Source: Chitinivibrionales bacterium (GTDB lineage: Bacteria; Fibrobacterota; Chitinivibrionia; Chitinivibrionales; FEN-1185). From it: DNA of 5,637 nt. Location of the stretch: positions 1 to 5,637 of the forward strand of contig JAQUMP010000262.1 of assembly GCA_028718065.1 (NCBI GenBank), in the 5' to 3' direction. The notes under the pieces were generated by a model that was given only the letters and a program-made list of their open reading frames with translations, had not been told where the DNA came from and searched no databases. This document shows positions 4,472 to 5,637 of this stretch, piece by piece; position 1 is the first letter of the stretch, and the number at the start of each line of letters is the position of its first letter. A program made the translations under genes and the position numbers.

Positions 4472-4906
4472 ATGTTTAAATTACTAAGAAACAAAAAAGG
4501 TTTTACACTTATTGAACTCATGATCGTTATTGTTATTATCGGGATTTTGGCGGCGTTGGCAATTCCAAGATATGTGGCGGCCTCGGCAAAAGCTAAAATG
4601 AATGAAGTTCCAACAGTTCTTGCGGGATATGAAACTTCCGAGTTAGCGTATATGCAGGAAACCGGATCTCTCGGCAGCGCTGCGGTAATCGCTTATGATG
4701 GAGCAAGCGGCAGCAAGTGGTTTACTTATGCAGATGGAGCGGCTGATGGACAATACAAAGGAACAGCAATCAATCAAGTAGGCGATTTTGTTCAAAATGC
4801 CTATCTTTTAACGACTGTTGCTGCCGGCACAGGCGCAATCACTCATTCACAAAGCGGAAGTACCGATGCCATTGCTAAAAAGTATTGTCCTAATTTTATG
4901 CCTTAA
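4472..4906 (+). CDS. Type IV pilin or pseudopilin-like protein
   Basis: 144 residues with a textbook class III signal: a short basic leader, MFKLLRNKKG (1-10), the prepilin-peptidase cut between Gly10 and Phe11, Glu at mature position 5 (GFTLIELM), and a hydrophobic stem IVIVIIGILAALAIPRYVAASAKA to about residue 41. The mature form would be about 134 residues. The peptidase would cleave and N-methylate it, and it would assemble at the inner membrane into a pilus or secretion pseudopilus. The globular part (EVPTVLAGYETSELAYMQETGSLG onward) is small, Gly/Ala/Ser-rich and has a single Cys (139), so no disulfide loop. Strong Shine-Dalgarno AAAAGGAG (4457-4464), 7 nt from the ATG. Own promoter and own strong terminator, consistent with a highly expressed single-gene unit, as for major pilins. 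The gene is more AT-rich in feel than bioB and manA. Confidence 0.9.
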   Translation: MFKLLRNKKGFTLIELMIVIVIIGILAALAIPRYVAASAKAKMNEVPTVLAGYETSELAYMQETGSLGSAAVIAYDGASGSKWFTYADGAADGQYKGTAINQVGDFVQNAYLLTTVAAGTGAITHSQSGSTDAIAKKYCPNFMP

Positions 4907-4926
4907 TCTTTGAGATTGTTTCTGAT

Positions 4927-4961
4927 AAAAGGCCTTCACAGAAGTGGGGGCTTTTTTTTTT
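4927..4961 (+). terminator. Intrinsic terminator of the pilin gene
   Basis: Stem AAAAG-GCCTTCAC (4927-4939) with GTGGGGGC-TTTTT (4944-4956), loop AGAA (4940-4943). This gives 13 pairs including three G-U wobbles, followed by a run of ten T (4952-4961). It starts 21 nt after the pilin stop and separates the pilin from the next gene. Confidence 0.88.
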
Positions 4962-5017
4962 CATTTCAGCGAGGTAATATCCTTTCTGTTTAGGTTCATT
5001 ATTCGATAAGAACTATT

Positions 5018-5637
5018 ATGTTATTAGGGCGACGCAAGGTATTTTATGATTCAATAATTTTTGTTAGCATTTTAGCCATTTTTACCCCGATCTGGTTTTT
5101 AACGAGTGAATTTACCGATATTAAAAGCGTCTTTGCCTTTCTTCTTATTCCAACCGCTCTCATTGTATATCTAAGAAAACAGTCTTTTGATTCCTGTAAA
5201 TCTTCTTTTTCTTCTTTTATTGGCCCAATTGTTTTTATTGGTTTGCTTGTTTTTACGCTTATAAACTGGTACTCACTAAGTTATCCTTATCCCGGCAACC
5301 GCATGATGACCGTGGCATGGCTTGATTTTTTGGCCTTCCTATGCGGTGCTTTTATTTTTTCGAGAGATAAGATTCTCCATGTTTTCTGGTCTGCTATGCT
5401 TATTGTCGGCATAGCATGTACGCTCTATCTTTTCGCGGAAATTTTCCGTTTTGTCCGCCCTCTGGGGACAAATCTTTCCACGCCTGCGGCATTGCTCTCC
5501 AATATCAATGGTTTCGGCCTGCTCGTAATTTACAATACGATAGCCGGCTTGTGGTTGTTCCAAAATAAAACTCAACGCGCTGTCAGATTTTTGGTTATTG
5601 TTTCCCTCGCAATCCAGTTTATTGGCCTGATCGTGGT
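5018..5637 (+). CDS. Polytopic membrane protein, probable O-antigen ligase/polymerase family, 5' part
   Basis: An open frame of 206 codons with no stop that runs off the window. About seven hydrophobic helices are visible: residues 10-28, 38-53, 67-85, 98-114, 119-142, 156-181 and 189-206, with short charged linkers. The segment GTNLSTPAALLSNINGFGLLVIY (150-172) resembles the N-x-N-x-F/A motif region at the start of a helix in O-antigen ligases and Wzy-type polymerases, which act at the inner membrane on lipid-linked glycans. The family's large periplasmic loop would lie beyond the window. Its place after a pilin recalls pilin-glycosylating ligases (TfpO/PilO type), but this is inference. The start at ATG 5018 has only a weak AAGAA nearby. 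The terminator upstream and the 56-nt gap, where I see no clear promoter, leave its expression unexplained. Confidence 0.6.
   Translation, partial: MLLGRRKVFYDSIIFVSILAIFTPIWFLTSEFTDIKSVFAFLLIPTALIVYLRKQSFDSCKSSFSSFIGPIVFIGLLVFTLINWYSLSYPYPGNRMMTVAWLDFLAFLCGAFIFSRDKILHVFWSAMLIVGIACTLYLFAEIFRFVRPLGTNLSTPAALLSNINGFGLLVIYNTIAGLWLFQNKTQRAVRFLVIVSLAIQFIGLIV

Noticed and set aside
5339..5575. Minus-strand open frame of 78 codons
   Set aside because: It lies opposite a continuous 206-codon membrane-protein frame with clear helix pattern and has a charged, patternless composition.
1..5637. tRNA, rRNA, CRISPR array, insertion sequence or transposase
   Set aside because: No cloverleaf, no regularly spaced repeats, and no transposase-like protein or terminal inverted repeats were seen on either strand.

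Overview
The window is bacterial DNA, probably from a Gram-negative organism: it carries a type IV pilin-like gene followed by an O-antigen-ligase-like membrane protein. I cannot name the phylum from sequence alone. Genes are tight, the standard code fits, and several promoters match the sigma-70 consensus.

Region by region. Positions 1-583 hold the 3' part of biotin synthase (bioB), entering from outside the window. A good promoter overlapping its stop drives a small STAS-domain protein (705-1064, +). This gene converges, with a 1-base gap, on a minus-strand operon made of a second STAS protein (2178-2552) and a class I mannose-6-phosphate isomerase (1066-2172). The two STAS proteins look like paralogues and bracket manA. 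A divergent intergenic region (2553-2742) carries one promoter on each strand; the plus-strand one drives an 89-residue DUF4177-like protein (2743-3012).

Positions 3069-4284 form an accessory island. It holds a HigB/HigA-like type II toxin-antitoxin pair on the minus strand, with a large inverted repeat over its promoter. The toxin's first family-conserved residues lie upstream of any ATG, GTG or TTG. Next come two mini-ORFs behind a very strong ribosome-binding site, an unrecognised 59-residue protein, and a 48-codon remnant of a HepT (HEPN, DUF86) toxin that joins the family's N-proximal and C-terminal segments and lacks the catalytic middle.

Positions 4285-5637 form a surface-structure block: a promoter, a leader of about 140 nt with nested helices and a GAAA-capped stem, a pilin or pseudopilin with a clear prepilin-peptidase site, a strong intrinsic terminator, and the first 206 codons of a polytopic membrane protein of probable O-antigen ligase/polymerase type, which runs off the window.

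I see no complete, clearly new multi-gene system. The most unusual items are the collapsed HepT module with its small orphan neighbour, the toxin start problem, and the structured pilin leader.
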